Positions 9,081 to 18,369 of a DNA stretch of 64,000 nt are shown piece by piece; the stretch's first letter is position 1; each line of letters opens with the position of its first letter. The notes beneath the pieces were generated by a model. It ran no database searches, was not told where the DNA came from, and was given only the letters and a program-made list of their open reading frames with translations. Origin of the DNA: Ectopseudomonas mendocina (GTDB lineage: Bacteria > Pseudomonadota > Gammaproteobacteria > Pseudomonadales > Pseudomonadaceae); contig NZ_JADTQG010000001.1 in assembly GCF_016008875.1 (NCBI RefSeq), positions 186,001 to 250,000 on the forward strand, written 5' to 3'. Made by a program: the position numbers and the translations under genes.

Positions 9081-9217
9081 GCGTGCGTTCAGGCGCACGC
9101 CACTGAATACGCCTGGCGGCACTCGCCGCCGGGCTTATCGTTATGGCGCCACAAGTGCCGTGATCGTTTCCTACCTCACCTGCAGCATCCCGGCGCACCA
9201 CAAGTGCGCCGTTTTTT
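9081..9217 (+). ncRNA. Candidate small RNA or structured 3' UTR
   Basis: Three perfect hairpins follow one another: GCGTGCG/CGCACGC (9081-9100), GGCGGC/GCCGCC with an ACTC loop (9115-9130), and GGCGCAC/GTGCGCC (9192-9210) followed at once by six Ts. The last is a textbook Rho-independent terminator about 165 bases after the preceding stop codon. No open frame with a ribosome site lies inside. It may be an independent sRNA, an RNA processed from the operon's 3' end, or just a long 3' UTR. I do not recognise a known RNA family. Confidence 0.35.
9192..9217 (+). terminator. Rho-independent terminator
   Basis: A 7-bp GC-rich stem, 5-base loop and a run of six Ts on the plus strand. It separates the aldarate cluster from the ABC transporter genes. 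Confidence 0.85.
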
Positions 9218-9291
9218 CCACTTCTGCGCTGATCTCGCTGTCTCAAGCCCTGTAAACTGTGGCGTTTTCCGCAGGCAAGGGGCTACCCACC

Positions 9292-10221
9292 GTGCACTCG
9301 GTCATTTCCATCCAGCAACTGAACAAGATCTATGCGTCCGGGCATCCTGCCCTGCAAGGCATCGACCTGGACATTCGCCAGGGCGAGATCTTCGCCTTGC
9401 TCGGCCCCAATGGCGCCGGCAAGACCACCCTGATCAGCATCATCTGCGGCATCGTCAATCCGGGCGAGGGCAGGGTGCTGGTCGGCGGCAAGGACATCGT
9501 CCGCGACTACCGCGCAGCCCGCTCGCAGATCGGCCTGGTACCGCAGGAGCTTGTCAGCGACGTGTTCGAAACCGTCTGGGCGACGGTCAAGTTCAGCCGT
9601 GGCCTGTTCGGCAAAAAACCAGACCCGGCCTACCTGGAACAGCTGCTCAAGGATCTGTCGCTGTGGGACAAGCGCAACGCCAAGATCATGGAACTGTCCG
9701 GCGGCATGAAGCGCCGGGTGATGATCGCCAAGGCGCTCTCGCACGAGCCGCAGATTCTCTTTCTCGACGAGCCCACCGCAGGCGTCGACGTGGAGTTGCG
9801 GCGCGACATGTGGAACATGGTGCGGCGCCTGCGCGAGCGCGGCGTGACCATCATCCTGACCACCCACTACATCGAAGAGGCCGAGGAAATGGCCGATCGT
9901 ATCGGGGTGATCAGCAAGGGCCGCATCATCCTAGTGGAAGACAAGCAGGTGCTGATGCATAAGCTGGGCAAGAAGCAGCTGACCCTGCACCTGCAGCAGC
10001 CGTTGTCCTGCGTGCCGAGCGAGCTGGCGCGCTATGGCCTGGAACTGGCCGATCAGGGCCATGCCCTGGTGTTCACCTTCGATGCCCAGCACGAGAATAC
10101 CGGCATCGCCGAACTGCTGCGTGACCTTGCCCAGCACGGCATCGACTTCAAGGATCTGCAGTCGAGCCAGAGTTCTCTGGAGGAGATTTTCGTGTCACTG
10201 CTGGAGGAGTCGCGCGCATGA
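9292..10221 (+). CDS. ABC-2 type transporter, ATP-binding protein (YadG-like)
   Basis: The 309-residue ATPase energises a two-gene exporter with the permease that follows. Walker A GPNGAGKT is at 38-45, the signature LSGGM at 135-139 (in [10 protein letters not shown]) and Walker B ILFLDEP at 155-161, followed by a D-loop/H-loop region ending [14 protein letters not shown]. The C-terminal 80 residues are the usual YadG/drug-exporter extension. I chose GTG 9292 because an AGGGG ribosome site lies about 10 bases upstream; an in-frame GTG at 9259 would add 11 residues with no homology. It overlaps the permease gene by 4 bases. Substrate unknown. Confidence 0.9.
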   Translation: MHSVISIQQLNKIYASGHPALQGIDLDIRQGEIFALLGPNGAGKTTLISIICGIVNPGEGRVLVGGKDIVRDYRAARSQIGLVPQELVSDVFETVWATVKFSRGLFGKKPDPAYLEQLLKDLSLWDKRNAKIMELSGGMKRRVMIAKALSHEPQILFLDEPTAGVDVELRRDMWNMVRRLRERGVTIILTTHYIEEAEEMADRIGVISKGRIILVEDKQVLMHKLGKKQLTLHLQQPLSCVPSELARYGLELADQGHALVFTFDAQHENTGIAELLRDLAQHGIDFKDLQSSQSSLEEIFVSLLEESRA

Positions 10222-10979
10222 ACCTGTATGCCATCAAGGCCATCTACCTGTTCGAGCTGGCGCGCACCTGGCGCACCCTGTTGCAGAGCATCGCCACGCC
10301 GGTGATCAGCACCTCGCTGTACTTCGTGGTGTTCGGCTCGGCCATCGGTTCGAGCATGACCCAGGTGCAGGGCGTGAGCTACGGGGCCTTTATCATCCCG
10401 GGTCTGATCATGCTGGCGCTGTTGACCGAGAGCATCTCCAACGCTTCGTTCGGCATCTACATGCCCAAGTACTCGGGGAGCATCTACGAGATTCTTTCGG
10501 CGCCGGTTTCCTATCTGGAGATTCTCATCGGCTACGTGGGGGCAGCGGCGACCAAGTCGATGATCCTAGGTCTGATCATCCTGCTCACCGCAAGGCTGTT
10601 CGTCGATTTCGAAATTCAGCATCCGATCTGGATGGTGGCCTTCCTGGTGCTGACCGCGCTGACCTTCAGCCTGTTCGGCTTCATCATCGGCGTCTGGGCC
10701 GATGGCTGGGAGAAACTGCAGATCGTCCCGGCGTTGATCGTCACGCCGCTGACCTTCCTCGGCGGCGCGTTCTACTCTATCAGCATGCTGCCGCCAGCCT
10801 GGCAGACGGTGACGCTGTTCAACCCGGTGGTGTACCTGATCAGCGCTTTCCGCTGGAGCTTCTATGGCGTATCCGACGTCAACGTCGGCGTCAGCCTGGC
10901 CATGGTGCTGGGCTTTCTGGTGCTGTGCATCGTGCTGGTGGGTTGGATCTTCAAGACCGGCTACCGGCTCAAGAGCTGA
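10218..10979 (+). CDS. ABC-2 type transporter, permease (YadH-like)
   Basis: A 253-residue inner-membrane protein with about six hydrophobic helices, the ABC-2 permease plan of YadH. Recognisable pieces are the [16 protein letters not shown] helix, the [12 protein letters not shown] stretch and the [13 protein letters not shown] motif before the last helices. Its ATG overlaps the ATPase stop (ATGA-type coupling), so the two act as one exporter. The transported compound cannot be read from sequence. Confidence 0.9.
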   Translation: MNLYAIKAIYLFELARTWRTLLQSIATPVISTSLYFVVFGSAIGSSMTQVQGVSYGAFIIPGLIMLALLTESISNASFGIYMPKYSGSIYEILSAPVSYLEILIGYVGAAATKSMILGLIILLTARLFVDFEIQHPIWMVAFLVLTALTFSLFGFIIGVWADGWEKLQIVPALIVTPLTFLGGAFYSISMLPPAWQTVTLFNPVVYLISAFRWSFYGVSDVNVGVSLAMVLGFLVLCIVLVGWIFKTGYRLKS

Positions 10980-10987
10980 TGCCGGAC

Positions 10988-11022
10988 GTGGGAGCGGCAT
11001 TCGCGGCTGAAGCCCCTCCCAC
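10988..11022. repeat. Short palindromic repeat (GTGGGAG type)
   Basis: GTGGGAG at the left and CTCCCAC at the right enclose a GCGGC/GCTGAAGCC core, immediately after the permease stop. It belongs to the same broad REP-like group as 14968-15033. Confidence 0.6.
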
Positions 11023-11047
11023 AGAAGCCGTACCATGCGCGGCTATT

Positions 11048-11440
11048 TCACTTCACCCGCAATTCACAATCGAAGGTTTCCGCTGGCGGTACGTTGGGCT
11101 CCCACGGCTGCTGGTAAGTCAGCAGCAGGCGGCCTTCACCGGCTTCGCGCGCAGTGAAACGCCAGGTGGAGATGCCGCCAGCGCCCACCAGCCCGGCGTC
11201 TTCCGGATTGCTGTAGACCTCCGGGCCGAGGCTTTGCAAAACCTTCTCTGCGCCATCGCGGATTTCCCAGCGAAAGCCGGTGGTGGGGTTGCTGGGCAGG
11301 CTGAGAATCAGTTGCTGACCCTGTTCGAGCGTCAGCGGGCACTGCCGATCCTTCTTCAGCTCCAGTGTGCCGGATTGATGCGCGCAGGCGGTTAGCAGGG
11401 CCAGGGCGGGCAGGGTAAGCAGGCGCAAGGTGGCGTGCAT
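11048..11440 (-). CDS. Chagasin-family cysteine protease inhibitor, lipoprotein
   Basis: The 130-residue product starts with a signal peptide ending LLTAC (Cys19), so it should be a lipoprotein. The inhibitor domain has the three chagasin loops: NPTTGFRW (51-58), GAGGISTW and the QPWEP loop. Such proteins (MEROPS I42) block papain-type cysteine proteases. In P. aeruginosa an Icp-like gene sits next to asrA, as I recall, and here too it lies just downstream of the Lon-type gene on the same strand. Target protease unknown. Confidence 0.85.
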   Translation of the reverse strand: MHATLRLLTLPALALLTACAHQSGTLELKKDRQCPLTLEQGQQLILSLPSNPTTGFRWEIRDGAEKVLQSLGPEVYSNPEDAGLVGAGGISTWRFTAREAGEGRLLLTYQQPWEPNVPPAETFDCELRVK

Positions 11441-11522
11441 GACGAACTCCAGTCGACGAAACCTGGCCCCAGCATAGCCGCATTGGCTTGTCGGTGGCGA
11501 CCGTACAGGTGGGCAGCTGGGT

Positions 11523-11590
11523 GTAGGAGCGAGCTCTGCTCGCGAAGCTTTTCAGGCTCGCCGACATTCGCGGACAGAGCTCGCTCCTAC
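11523..11590. repeat. Palindromic repeat (GTAGGAGCGAGC type)
   Basis: Perfect 16-bp inverted ends (GTAGGAGCGAGCTCTG and its complement) bracket a 68-bp element with an inner GCTCGCGAA / TTCGCGG pair. It sits between the Lon-type gene and the inhibitor gene, both leftward. Confidence 0.75.
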
Positions 11591-11601
11591 ATTGGCCCTC
11601 T

Positions 11602-13995
11602 TTAGTCGAACAGCACTTTCGCCACGTCGCCATAGCGTTTGGCGAAGTGCACGGTCAGGCCTTCCTTGAGATAGTCCGGCAATTCCTCGTAACTGCCGCG
11701 GTTGGCCTCCGGCAGGATGAGCTCGAAGATCTTCTGCCGGCGCGCCGCGATCACCTTCTCGCGCACGCCGCCGATGGGCAGCACCTGGCCGGTGAGGGTC
11801 AGCTCGCCGGTCATGGCCACGCCCTTTTTCGGCGCCTGGTTACGCGCGAGCGAAAGCAGGGCGCTGGCCATGGTGATGCCGGCGCTGGGACCGTCCTTGG
11901 GCGTGGCGCCTTCCGGCACGTGCAGGTGGACGAAGGCTTGGTCGAAGAAAGTCGGGTCACCGCCGAATTGCTTGAGGTGCGAGCTGACGTAGCTGTAGGC
12001 GATCTCCGCCGACTCCTTCATCACCTCGCCGAGTTGGCCGGTGAGCTTGAAGCCGCGGTTGAGCGTATGGATGCGCGTCGCCTCGATCGGCAGGGTAGCG
12101 CCGCCCATGCTGGTCCAGGCCAGGCCGGTGATAACGCCTGTACCGGCCAGCACCCGCTCGTTGCGGAACACCGGCATGCCGAGCGCTTCTTCCAGGTCCT
12201 TGGCGCCGATGCGGATCTTCGCCTCGGGACTTTCCAGCAATTTGACCACCGACTTGCGCACCAGCTTGCCCAACTGTTTCTCCAACTGGCGCACGCCGGC
12301 CTCGCGGGCATAGCCTTCGATCACCTTGCGCAGCGCCGCATCGCTGATCGACAGGCGCGCCTTCGGCACGCCGGCCTTCTCCAACTGCTTGGGCCACAGG
12401 TGGCGCTTGGCGATGGCCAGTTTTTCCTCGGTGATGTAGCCGGACAGGCGGATCACCTCCATGCGGTCGAGCAGCGGCCCAGGGATGGAGTCGAGGGTGT
12501 TGGCGGTGCAGACGAACAGCACCTTGGACAGGTCCAGGCGCAAATCCAGGTAGTGGTCGAGGAATTCGACGTTCTGCTCCGGATCGAGGGTCTCCAGCAG
12601 CGCCGAGGCCGGGTCGCCCTGGTAGCTGGTGCCCATCTTGTCGATCTCGTCGAGCATGATCACCGGGTTCATCACCTCGGCTTCCTTCAGCGCCTGCACC
12701 AGTTTGCCGGGCATGGCGCCGATGTAAGTGCGGCGATGGCCCTTGATCTCCGCCTCGTCACGCATGCCGCCCACCGAGAAGCGGTAGAACGGCCGGCCGA
12801 GTGACTCGGCGATGGACTTGCCGATGCTGGTCTTGCCCACGCCGGGTGGGCCGACCAAAAGCACGATGGAGCCGGCGATCTCACCCTTGAAGGCGCCGAC
12901 GGCCAGGAATTCGGTAATGCGCTGCTTGATGTCGTCCATGCCGGCGTGATGCTTGTCCAGCACCTTGCGCGCGCGGCCCAGGTCGAGCTTGTCCTGACCG
13001 TGAATGCCCCAGGGCAGGGCGGTTGCCCAGTCCAGGTAGTTGCGCGTGACGGCGTACTCGGGCGAACCGGTTTCCAGAATCGACAGCTTGTTCAGTTCTT
13101 CGTCGATGCGCTTCTGCGCCGGCGCCGGCAGGGTCTTGCCTTCGAGGCGGGCGAGAAATTCCTCGCGGTCGGCGCTCTTGTCGTCCTTGCTGATGCCCAG
13201 CTCCTGCTGGATCAGCTTGAGCTGCTCCTTGAGGAAGAACTCGCGCTGACGCTCGCCGATCTGCTTGTTGACCTCGGCGGACAGCTCTTTCTGCAGGCGG
13301 CCGACCTCGACCTCCTTGCGCAGCAGCGGTAACACCTTCTCCATGCGCTTGAGCATGGGCACGGTATCCAGCACTTCCTGCAGGTCATGGCCGGAGGCGG
13401 TGGTCAGGGCGGCGGCGAAGTCGGTCAGCGGCGACGGCTCATTGGGGCTGAAGCGATTGAGGTAATTCTTCAACTCTTCGCTGTACAGCGGGTTGAGCGG
13501 CAGCAGCTCCTTGATCGCGTTGATCAGGGCCATGCCGTAGGCCTTGACCTCGTCGCGCGGGTCGTTGGACGGCTGTGGGTATTCGACCTCGGCCAGATAC
13601 GGGCCGCGGCGGCTGAGCCAGCTACGGATGCGTACGCGGGTCAGGCCCTGGGCGACGAACTGCAGCTTGCCGCCTTCCTCGCTGACATGGTGCACGCGCA
13701 CCAGGGTGCCGTGTTCGGGCAGGCTGTCGACGTCGAACTCACCGTTCTCGTCCGGCGGATTATCGACGTAGAACACCGCCAGGCATTTGTGCTCGGTATT
13801 GTCCACGCGCTTGAGCGTGCGCCCCCATGGGTGCTCGTTGACGATCACCGGCAACACCTGCGCGGGGAAGAACGGGCGATTGTTGATGGGGATGACGTAG
13901 AGCTTGTCCGGCAGCCTTTGTGCGGGCAGCACCAGGCCGGTGGCCGATTGTGCGTGTTCGTCGACAGCTTCGGAGTGGATGTCCTGATCGTTCAT
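11602..13995 (-). CDS. asrA: ATP-dependent Lon-type protease (AsrA-like)
   Basis: This is a 797-residue AAA+ serine protease. It has an N-terminal LON substrate-recognition domain (about 30-230), a helical linker, Walker A GPPGVGKT (382-389), Walker B VIMLDE (445-450) and a C-terminal protease domain with catalytic Ser704 (KDGPSAG) and Lys747 (GGVREK). It degrades misfolded and regulatory proteins in the cytosol. The neighbours (chagasin-type inhibitor below, AraC gene above) match the P. aeruginosa asrA locus as I remember it rather than the clpX-lon-hupB locus, so I call it the AsrA paralogue. A sigma-32-like promoter at 14025-14053 predicts heat-shock induction. Confidence 0.88.
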   Translation of the reverse strand: MNDQDIHSEAVDEHAQSATGLVLPAQRLPDKLYVIPINNRPFFPAQVLPVIVNEHPWGRTLKRVDNTEHKCLAVFYVDNPPDENGEFDVDSLPEHGTLVRVHHVSEEGGKLQFVAQGLTRVRIRSWLSRRGPYLAEVEYPQPSNDPRDEVKAYGMALINAIKELLPLNPLYSEELKNYLNRFSPNEPSPLTDFAAALTTASGHDLQEVLDTVPMLKRMEKVLPLLRKEVEVGRLQKELSAEVNKQIGERQREFFLKEQLKLIQQELGISKDDKSADREEFLARLEGKTLPAPAQKRIDEELNKLSILETGSPEYAVTRNYLDWATALPWGIHGQDKLDLGRARKVLDKHHAGMDDIKQRITEFLAVGAFKGEIAGSIVLLVGPPGVGKTSIGKSIAESLGRPFYRFSVGGMRDEAEIKGHRRTYIGAMPGKLVQALKEAEVMNPVIMLDEIDKMGTSYQGDPASALLETLDPEQNVEFLDHYLDLRLDLSKVLFVCTANTLDSIPGPLLDRMEVIRLSGYITEEKLAIAKRHLWPKQLEKAGVPKARLSISDAALRKVIEGYAREAGVRQLEKQLGKLVRKSVVKLLESPEAKIRIGAKDLEEALGMPVFRNERVLAGTGVITGLAWTSMGGATLPIEATRIHTLNRGFKLTGQLGEVMKESAEIAYSYVSSHLKQFGGDPTFFDQAFVHLHVPEGATPKDGPSAGITMASALLSLARNQAPKKGVAMTGELTLTGQVLPIGGVREKVIAARRQKIFELILPEANRGSYEELPDYLKEGLTVHFAKRYGDVAKVLFD

Positions 13996-14024
13996 GGAGC
14001 ACCTTTGCTTGCACGTTGAATGCT

Positions 14025-14053
14025 ACATGGGGCGACCTCAGGATTTTTTCAAC
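14025..14053 (-). promoter_or_regulatory. Sigma-32 (heat-shock) promoter for the Lon-type gene
   Basis: On the minus strand the -35 region reads GTTGAAA and the -10 region CCCCATGT with 14 bases between them. This matches the RpoH consensus CTTGAAA / CCCCATnT at all but one defined position. It lies 30 bp upstream of the ATG at 13995, a sensible leader length. Confidence 0.75.
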
Positions 14054-14209
14054 GTTTCAGCTGTGGGCAGGCAATTACTGATCTACGTGGGACGTATTGC
14101 CTAGTTTTGGTTGCTACAGGTGCAACCGTTTCGCTGATAGGTGGTTGCGGCGTTTTCGTTGGGAAAGGAGTAAAGTGCAACCCTCGTTCCGTGCCGCCAG
14201 TTTTTAGCG

Positions 14210-14959
14210 ATGCTGCAAGCCCGTGTGATTCGCCTGGATGAGCAGGCCCATGAACATGCCCACGATCATCATCAGTTGGTGATGTCTCTGGTGGGCCGCG
14301 CCGAATTCGAGGTCGGCGGCCGCGGTGGGGAAGTCTGCCGGATGCGCGCCTGCCTGGTGCCGGGCGATGCCGCCCACCAGTTCGCCGGCATGGGCGACAA
14401 CCGCATGCTGATTCTCGATCTTGACGAGCAGGACACGCCCAGCGAAGACCTTGAGCTGCTGCATCGACTGTTCGAGACGCCGCGCTATCCCGCCCTCGAT
14501 GTCGATTTCCAGCACCTGCTGAGCTATGCCGGCGCGGAGCTGGAGCGCTACGGCAGTGACTCTATCCTCGCGCGTTCTCTCGGCGGCGTATTGCTCCGTG
14601 CTCTGCACCTGCGCCTGTTTGGCGAGCAGCGCCGGCAGCCGCAGGGGGCGCTGGATCTGCAGCGCCTGGATGATTACATCGGCGAGCACCTGGCGCGGCG
14701 CATCAGTGTTGCCGAGCTGGCGCACGAGATGTGCCTGAGTCCCAGCCACTTCCACGCCCAGTTCAAGGACTGCGTCGGCCTCACGCCACACCAGTACCTG
14801 CTCAAGACCCGCCTCGACCGCGCCGCGCGCATGCTGCGCGAGAGCAACCTGCCGCTGGTGAGGATCGCCGAGGAATGTGGTTTCTCCAGTCAGAGCGCGC
14901 TGACTACCGCCATGCGCCGCTATATGGGCCTGACCCCGAAGCGCCTGCGCAGCGCCTGA
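14210..14959 (+). CDS. AraC-family regulator (PruR-like)
   Basis: A 249-residue regulator with an N-terminal cupin-like sensor (HEHAHDHHQLV) and a C-terminal pair of AraC helix-turn-helices over about 150-247 (ISVAELAHEMCLSPSHFHAQFK, then VRIAEECGFSSQSALTTAMR and LTPKRLR). It is divergent from the Lon-type gene. At that position P. aeruginosa has pruR, activator of proline catabolism, so I suggest that role. putA is not nearby here, and putP is about 19 kb away. The start codon lacks a strong ribosome site, but frames upstream are closed. Confidence 0.8.
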   Translation: MLQARVIRLDEQAHEHAHDHHQLVMSLVGRAEFEVGGRGGEVCRMRACLVPGDAAHQFAGMGDNRMLILDLDEQDTPSEDLELLHRLFETPRYPALDVDFQHLLSYAGAELERYGSDSILARSLGGVLLRALHLRLFGEQRRQPQGALDLQRLDDYIGEHLARRISVAELAHEMCLSPSHFHAQFKDCVGLTPHQYLLKTRLDRAARMLRESNLPLVRIAEECGFSSQSALTTAMRRYMGLTPKRLRSA

Positions 14960-14967
14960 GTCTTTTT

Positions 14968-15033
14968 GTGGGAGCGGGCTTGCTCGCGAAGCTTCTATTG
15001 CTGGCGGTGTTCGCGAGCAGAGCTCGCTCCTAC
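14968..15033. repeat. Palindromic repeat (mixed GTGGGAGCGGGC / GAGCTCGCTCCTAC ends)
   Basis: The left half reads GTGGGAGCGGGCTTGCTCGCG and the right half CGCGAGCAGAGCTCGCTCCTAC, pairing with a few mismatches. It follows the AraC gene closely. Same family as 11523-11590. Confidence 0.65.
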
Positions 15034-15057
15034 AGGTTCGTCTGCTGGTCGTCGGCG

Positions 15058-15249
15058 CGTAGCCCGGATGCAATCAGGGAGCAAGTCCGTAGGGTGGGTT
15101 AGCCGCCTGTCACCTTGTTGATCACGCCACCGCATCTGCAGCGGCGTAACCCACCATTGGCGCAATGTGATCCATCGCCTGGTGGGTTACGCGACGCGCC
15201 ACCGCAGCGCTTGCTTGTCGATCCGCTTCCCGCGTCGCTAACCCACTAC
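15058..15249. repeat. Cluster of degenerate palindromic repeats
   Basis: A half copy of the GTAGCCCGGATGCAAT repeat (from 15059) is followed by a longer unit running from GTAGGGTGGGTTA (15089) to TAACCCACTAC (15249), with two internal copies of the gtaacccacc/ggtgggttac motif. Together with 14968-15033 this accounts for the 328-bp gap before gmhA; I see no gene in it. Confidence 0.6.
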
Positions 15250-15287
15250 GAGAAGCCGGGCGACCGGCATGTGGTTGTGCTGCGACG

Positions 15288-15875
15288 CTAGGCGTAATTC
15301 TGCGGGCTCAGCTTGCGCTCGATCAGCTCGATCAGAATGTGCAGGGTCTTGATGTGCAGCTCCTGCACACGGTCGGCGAAATCGCCGCCGGGGGCGCAGA
15401 TGCACACGTCGGCCAGGCTTTCCAGCAGCGAGCCGGGCTTGCCGGTCAGGGCGATCACCTTCACCCCCAGGGTCCTGGCGGCTTCGGCAGCCTTGACCAC
15501 GTTGGGGCTTTTGCCGCTGGTGCTGATGGCGATCAGCACGTCACCTTCACGGCCGTGCGACTCGATATAGCGCGAGAAGATGAAGTCGTAACCGAAGTCG
15601 TTGGCCACGCAGCTGATGTGGCTGGGGTCGCTGATCGACACGGCGGCGATGCCGGGACGGTTCTTGCGGTAGCGCCCGGTCAGCTCCTCGGCGAAGTGCA
15701 TGGCGTCGCACATCGAGCCGCCGTTGCCGCAGGAGAAGGCCTTGCCCTTGTTCTCGAAGCTCTCGACCAGCAGTTCGGCGGCCTTCTGGATATTGCCCAG
15801 GGTCTGTTCGTTGGCGAGGAAGGCCTCCAGTGCGCGCTGGGCCTCTAGCAGGCTGTTGCGGATATGTTCGATCAT
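15288..15875 (-). CDS. gmhA: Sedoheptulose-7-phosphate isomerase (GmhA)
   Basis: GmhA converts sedoheptulose 7-phosphate to D-glycero-D-manno-heptose 7-phosphate, the first step toward ADP-heptose for the LPS inner core. The 195-residue SIS-domain protein has [40 protein letters not shown] and the C-terminal [16 protein letters not shown], all close to E. coli GmhA as I remember it and distinct from the DiaA-like relative. No other heptose gene is adjacent; it is the last of a leftward run after apeB. Confidence 0.85.
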   Translation of the reverse strand: MIEHIRNSLLEAQRALEAFLANEQTLGNIQKAAELLVESFENKGKAFSCGNGGSMCDAMHFAEELTGRYRKNRPGIAAVSISDPSHISCVANDFGYDFIFSRYIESHGREGDVLIAISTSGKSPNVVKAAEAARTLGVKVIALTGKPGSLLESLADVCICAPGGDFADRVQELHIKTLHILIELIERKLSPQNYA

Positions 15876-15887
15876 CGCGTCAGAACC

Positions 15888-17177
15888 TCAGGGGAGTTCA
15901 GGGCTGGAATAGAAAGCTGTCAGTACTTTCACCAGGTGATCGACGTCATGGCTGCCGGCCAGTTCGCGGATCGAATGCATGGCGAAGGTGGGCAGGCCGA
16001 TGTCGACCGTGCGCACGCCGAGTTGGCTGGCAGTGATCGGGCCGATGGTGGAGCCGCATGCCATGTCACTGCGTACCACGAAGCTCTGTACCGGCACTTC
16101 GTTCTCCAGGCACAGATGGCGGAAGAAGCCGGCAGTCTCGCTGTTGGTGGCGTAGCGCTGGTTGCTGTTGATCTTGATCACCGGGCCGGCGTTGAGCTTG
16201 GGGCCGTGGTTGCCATCGTGTTTGCTTTCATAGTTCGGGTGCACACCATGGGCGTTGTCGGCCGATACCAGCAGCGAGCGCTGGATGGTGCGGACGAAAT
16301 CGTCGCCGCCCGGCAGCACGCGGCGCAGCACCTGCTCGAGGAAGGGGCCGTCGGCGCCACAGGCGGAGCAGGAGCCGACTTCCTCGTGGTCGGTGCAGAC
16401 CAGCACGCAGGTTTCCTCGTCGTCCGAGTCGATCAGCGCCTGCAGGCCGGCGTAGCAGGACAGCAGGTTGTCGAGGCGCGCGCTGGCGATGAAGTCCTGA
16501 TTGAGGCCGACGATGGCGGCGCTCTGGGTGTCGTAGAAGCTCAGCTCGTAATCGAGCACCGCGTCCGGGTTGAAATCGTGCTCCATGGCCAACTGCTCGG
16601 CGAGCAGGGCACGGAAATCGGCAGTTTCGCTGCTGGCGAGCTGGGCCAGGATCGGCGGCAGCTCGGTCTGCGGGTTGATCGCCCAACCCTGATTGGCCTC
16701 ACGATTGAGGTGGATGGCCAGGCTGGGGATCACGGCGATGGGTTGGTAGAAGTCGATCAGCTGGCTCTCGACCTTGCCGTCGCGGCGGTAGGTCACGCGG
16801 CCGGCCAGCGACAGGTCACGGTCGAACCAGGGCGCGAGCAGGGCGCCGCCATAGACTTCCACGCCGAGCTGGAAATAGCCCTGGCGCTGCAGTTCGGGGC
16901 TGGGTTTGACGCGCAGGCACGGGCTGTCGGTATGCGCGCCGACCAGGCGAATGCCACCGTCGACGGTAGGGCGCTTGCCCAGCTTGAAGGCGATGATCGA
17001 GGAGTCGTTGCGGGTCACGTAATAACGACCACCGGCTTCGGTGTGCCAGGGCGCGCGTTCGTCGAGGTGACGAAAACCGGCGGCTTCCAGGCGCATGGCC
17101 AGGCTGGTGGTGGCATGGAAAGGGGTCGGCGAGGCGTTGAGAAAATCGAGCAGGCCTTGAATCAGTTCTTCGCGCAT
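15888..17177 (-). CDS. apeB: M18-family aminopeptidase (ApeB)
   Basis: A 429-residue cytosolic di-zinc aminopeptidase (aspartyl aminopeptidase family). Visible ligands are His82/Asp84 (VGAHTDSP), an Asp in SARLDNLLS, the Glu pair in DHEEVGS, an Asp in RSDMACGS and His in FAMHSIRE. The start is the ATG at 17177 with a CGGAG ribosome site 6 bases upstream; a longer in-frame version to 17213 has no support. It neighbours rluA, as in P. aeruginosa. It releases N-terminal residues from short peptides. Confidence 0.93.
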   Translation of the reverse strand: MREELIQGLLDFLNASPTPFHATTSLAMRLEAAGFRHLDERAPWHTEAGGRYYVTRNDSSIIAFKLGKRPTVDGGIRLVGAHTDSPCLRVKPSPELQRQGYFQLGVEVYGGALLAPWFDRDLSLAGRVTYRRDGKVESQLIDFYQPIAVIPSLAIHLNREANQGWAINPQTELPPILAQLASSETADFRALLAEQLAMEHDFNPDAVLDYELSFYDTQSAAIVGLNQDFIASARLDNLLSCYAGLQALIDSDDEETCVLVCTDHEEVGSCSACGADGPFLEQVLRRVLPGGDDFVRTIQRSLLVSADNAHGVHPNYESKHDGNHGPKLNAGPVIKINSNQRYATNSETAGFFRHLCLENEVPVQSFVVRSDMACGSTIGPITASQLGVRTVDIGLPTFAMHSIRELAGSHDVDHLVKVLTAFYSSPELP

Positions 17178-17336
17178 AGGGACTCCGGGCAACGATGGCG
17201 CGAGTTTAACCAATTTGTATCGCGCTGTGCCGGCTACGCACTCGTTTGGGGCGATAGTTGGCGTCTATCTGCTGGGCCGGATGTGCTGGGCGCACACTGC
17301 CATGTGTCTTTCTGCCAATGCGCAACCGGCAGGCCG

Positions 17337-17972
17337 TCAAAACGGTGCCGGGCACTCGAAGCGCATGCGCTCGCCGGTTTGTGGGTGGGTCAGGGCGAGC
17401 ATGCTGGCGTGCAGGCACAGGCGTTCGTGGGCTGCCAGGGCCTGTTCATGGGCGTAGAGGCGGTCGCCCAGCAACGGATGGCCGATGGACAGCATGTGCA
17501 CGCGCAACTGATGTGAGCGCCCGGTGATGGGCGTGAGTTCGACCCGGCACCAGTCGCCGCAGCGCTCGACGATGCGCCAGTGGGTCAGGGCGTGCTTGCC
17601 CAGTTCGTGATCGACCACGTGGCGCGGCTTGGTCGGCGGATCGTAGCGCAGCGGCAGATCGATGCTGCCGCTGTCGGCCTGCGGCTGGCCCCAGCACAGC
17701 GCGGTATAGGCCTTCTCGGTTTCGCGGTCGTGAAACTGCCGGGACAGCTCGCGGTGGCTGTCGGCGTCGCGAGCTAGGACGATGATGCCGGAGGTCTCCC
17801 AGTCCAGCCGATGCACGATGCGCGCCTCGGGGTAGCCGTTTTCCTGCAGGCGGGTGACCAGGCAATCCTTGTTGTCATCAGCCCGGCCGGGCACCGACAG
17901 CAGCAGGGTGGGCTTGTTGATCACCAGCAGGGCGGCGTCCTGGTGGAGAATTTCGATCTGGCTTAGCGGCAT
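17337..17972 (-). CDS. rluA: Pseudouridine synthase RluA
   Basis: A 211-residue RluA-type synthase, without an S4 domain, that should isomerise U746 of 23S rRNA and U32 of some tRNAs. The catalytic Asp57 is in HRLDWETSG; other motifs are VINKP near the N-terminus, the LPL.YDPPTKP segment and ITGRSHQLRVHM. Length agrees with E. coli RluA rather than the larger RluC/RluD. It lies downstream of minE in the same direction, separated by the repeat at 17988-18052. Confidence 0.88.
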   Translation of the reverse strand: MPLSQIEILHQDAALLVINKPTLLLSVPGRADDNKDCLVTRLQENGYPEARIVHRLDWETSGIIVLARDADSHRELSRQFHDRETEKAYTALCWGQPQADSGSIDLPLRYDPPTKPRHVVDHELGKHALTHWRIVERCGDWCRVELTPITGRSHQLRVHMLSIGHPLLGDRLYAHEQALAAHERLCLHASMLALTHPQTGERMRFECPAPF

Positions 17973-17987
17973 GATGTGTGGGCTGGT

Positions 17988-18052
17988 GTAGGAGCGGATT
18001 TATCCGCGATGCTTTTGGCCTGTAGAAGCTTCGCGGATGAATCCGCTCCTAC
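17988..18052. repeat. Palindromic repeat (GTAGGAGCGGAT type)
   Basis: Ends GTAGGAGCGGATTTATCCGCGA and TCGCGGATGAATCCGCTCCTAC are inverted copies with one mismatch. It lies between minE and rluA and is a third variant of the GTAGGAGC family (see 11523-11590). Confidence 0.75.
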
Positions 18053-18114
18053 AGGTGCGCGTTGCTACAAACGAACACGGCGGCCGAAGCCGCCGTGTGC
18101 GTGGCCAGGATCGA

Positions 18115-18369
18115 TCAGCGATCCGGCAGGGTGATGTTCAGCTCCAGGATCGAGCAGCTGCCCTGGTTTTCCAGTGCGACTTGAACCTGGTCCGAGTCGA
18201 TGGCCACGTACTTGCGGATCACTTCCACCAGTTCCTGCTGCAAGGCAGGCAGGTAGTCCGGCTGGCTGCGTTGACCACGTTCGTGGGCCACGATGATCTG
18301 CAGGCGTTCCTTGGCGATGGATGCGGTGGTTTCCTTCTTGCGCGAGCGCAAGAAGTCGAAAATATTCAT
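18115..18369 (-). CDS. minE: Cell division topological factor MinE
   Basis: The 84-residue MinE forms the ring that stimulates MinD ATP hydrolysis and drives pole-to-pole oscillation, keeping FtsZ at midcell. The N-terminal [30 protein letters not shown] region contains the amphipathic membrane-binding and MinD-contact segments; the C-terminal part is the dimerisation domain. The start overlaps the minD stop by 4 bases. Confidence 0.96.
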   Translation of the reverse strand: MNIFDFLRSRKKETTASIAKERLQIIVAHERGQRSQPDYLPALQQELVEVIRKYVAIDSDQVQVALENQGSCSILELNITLPDR

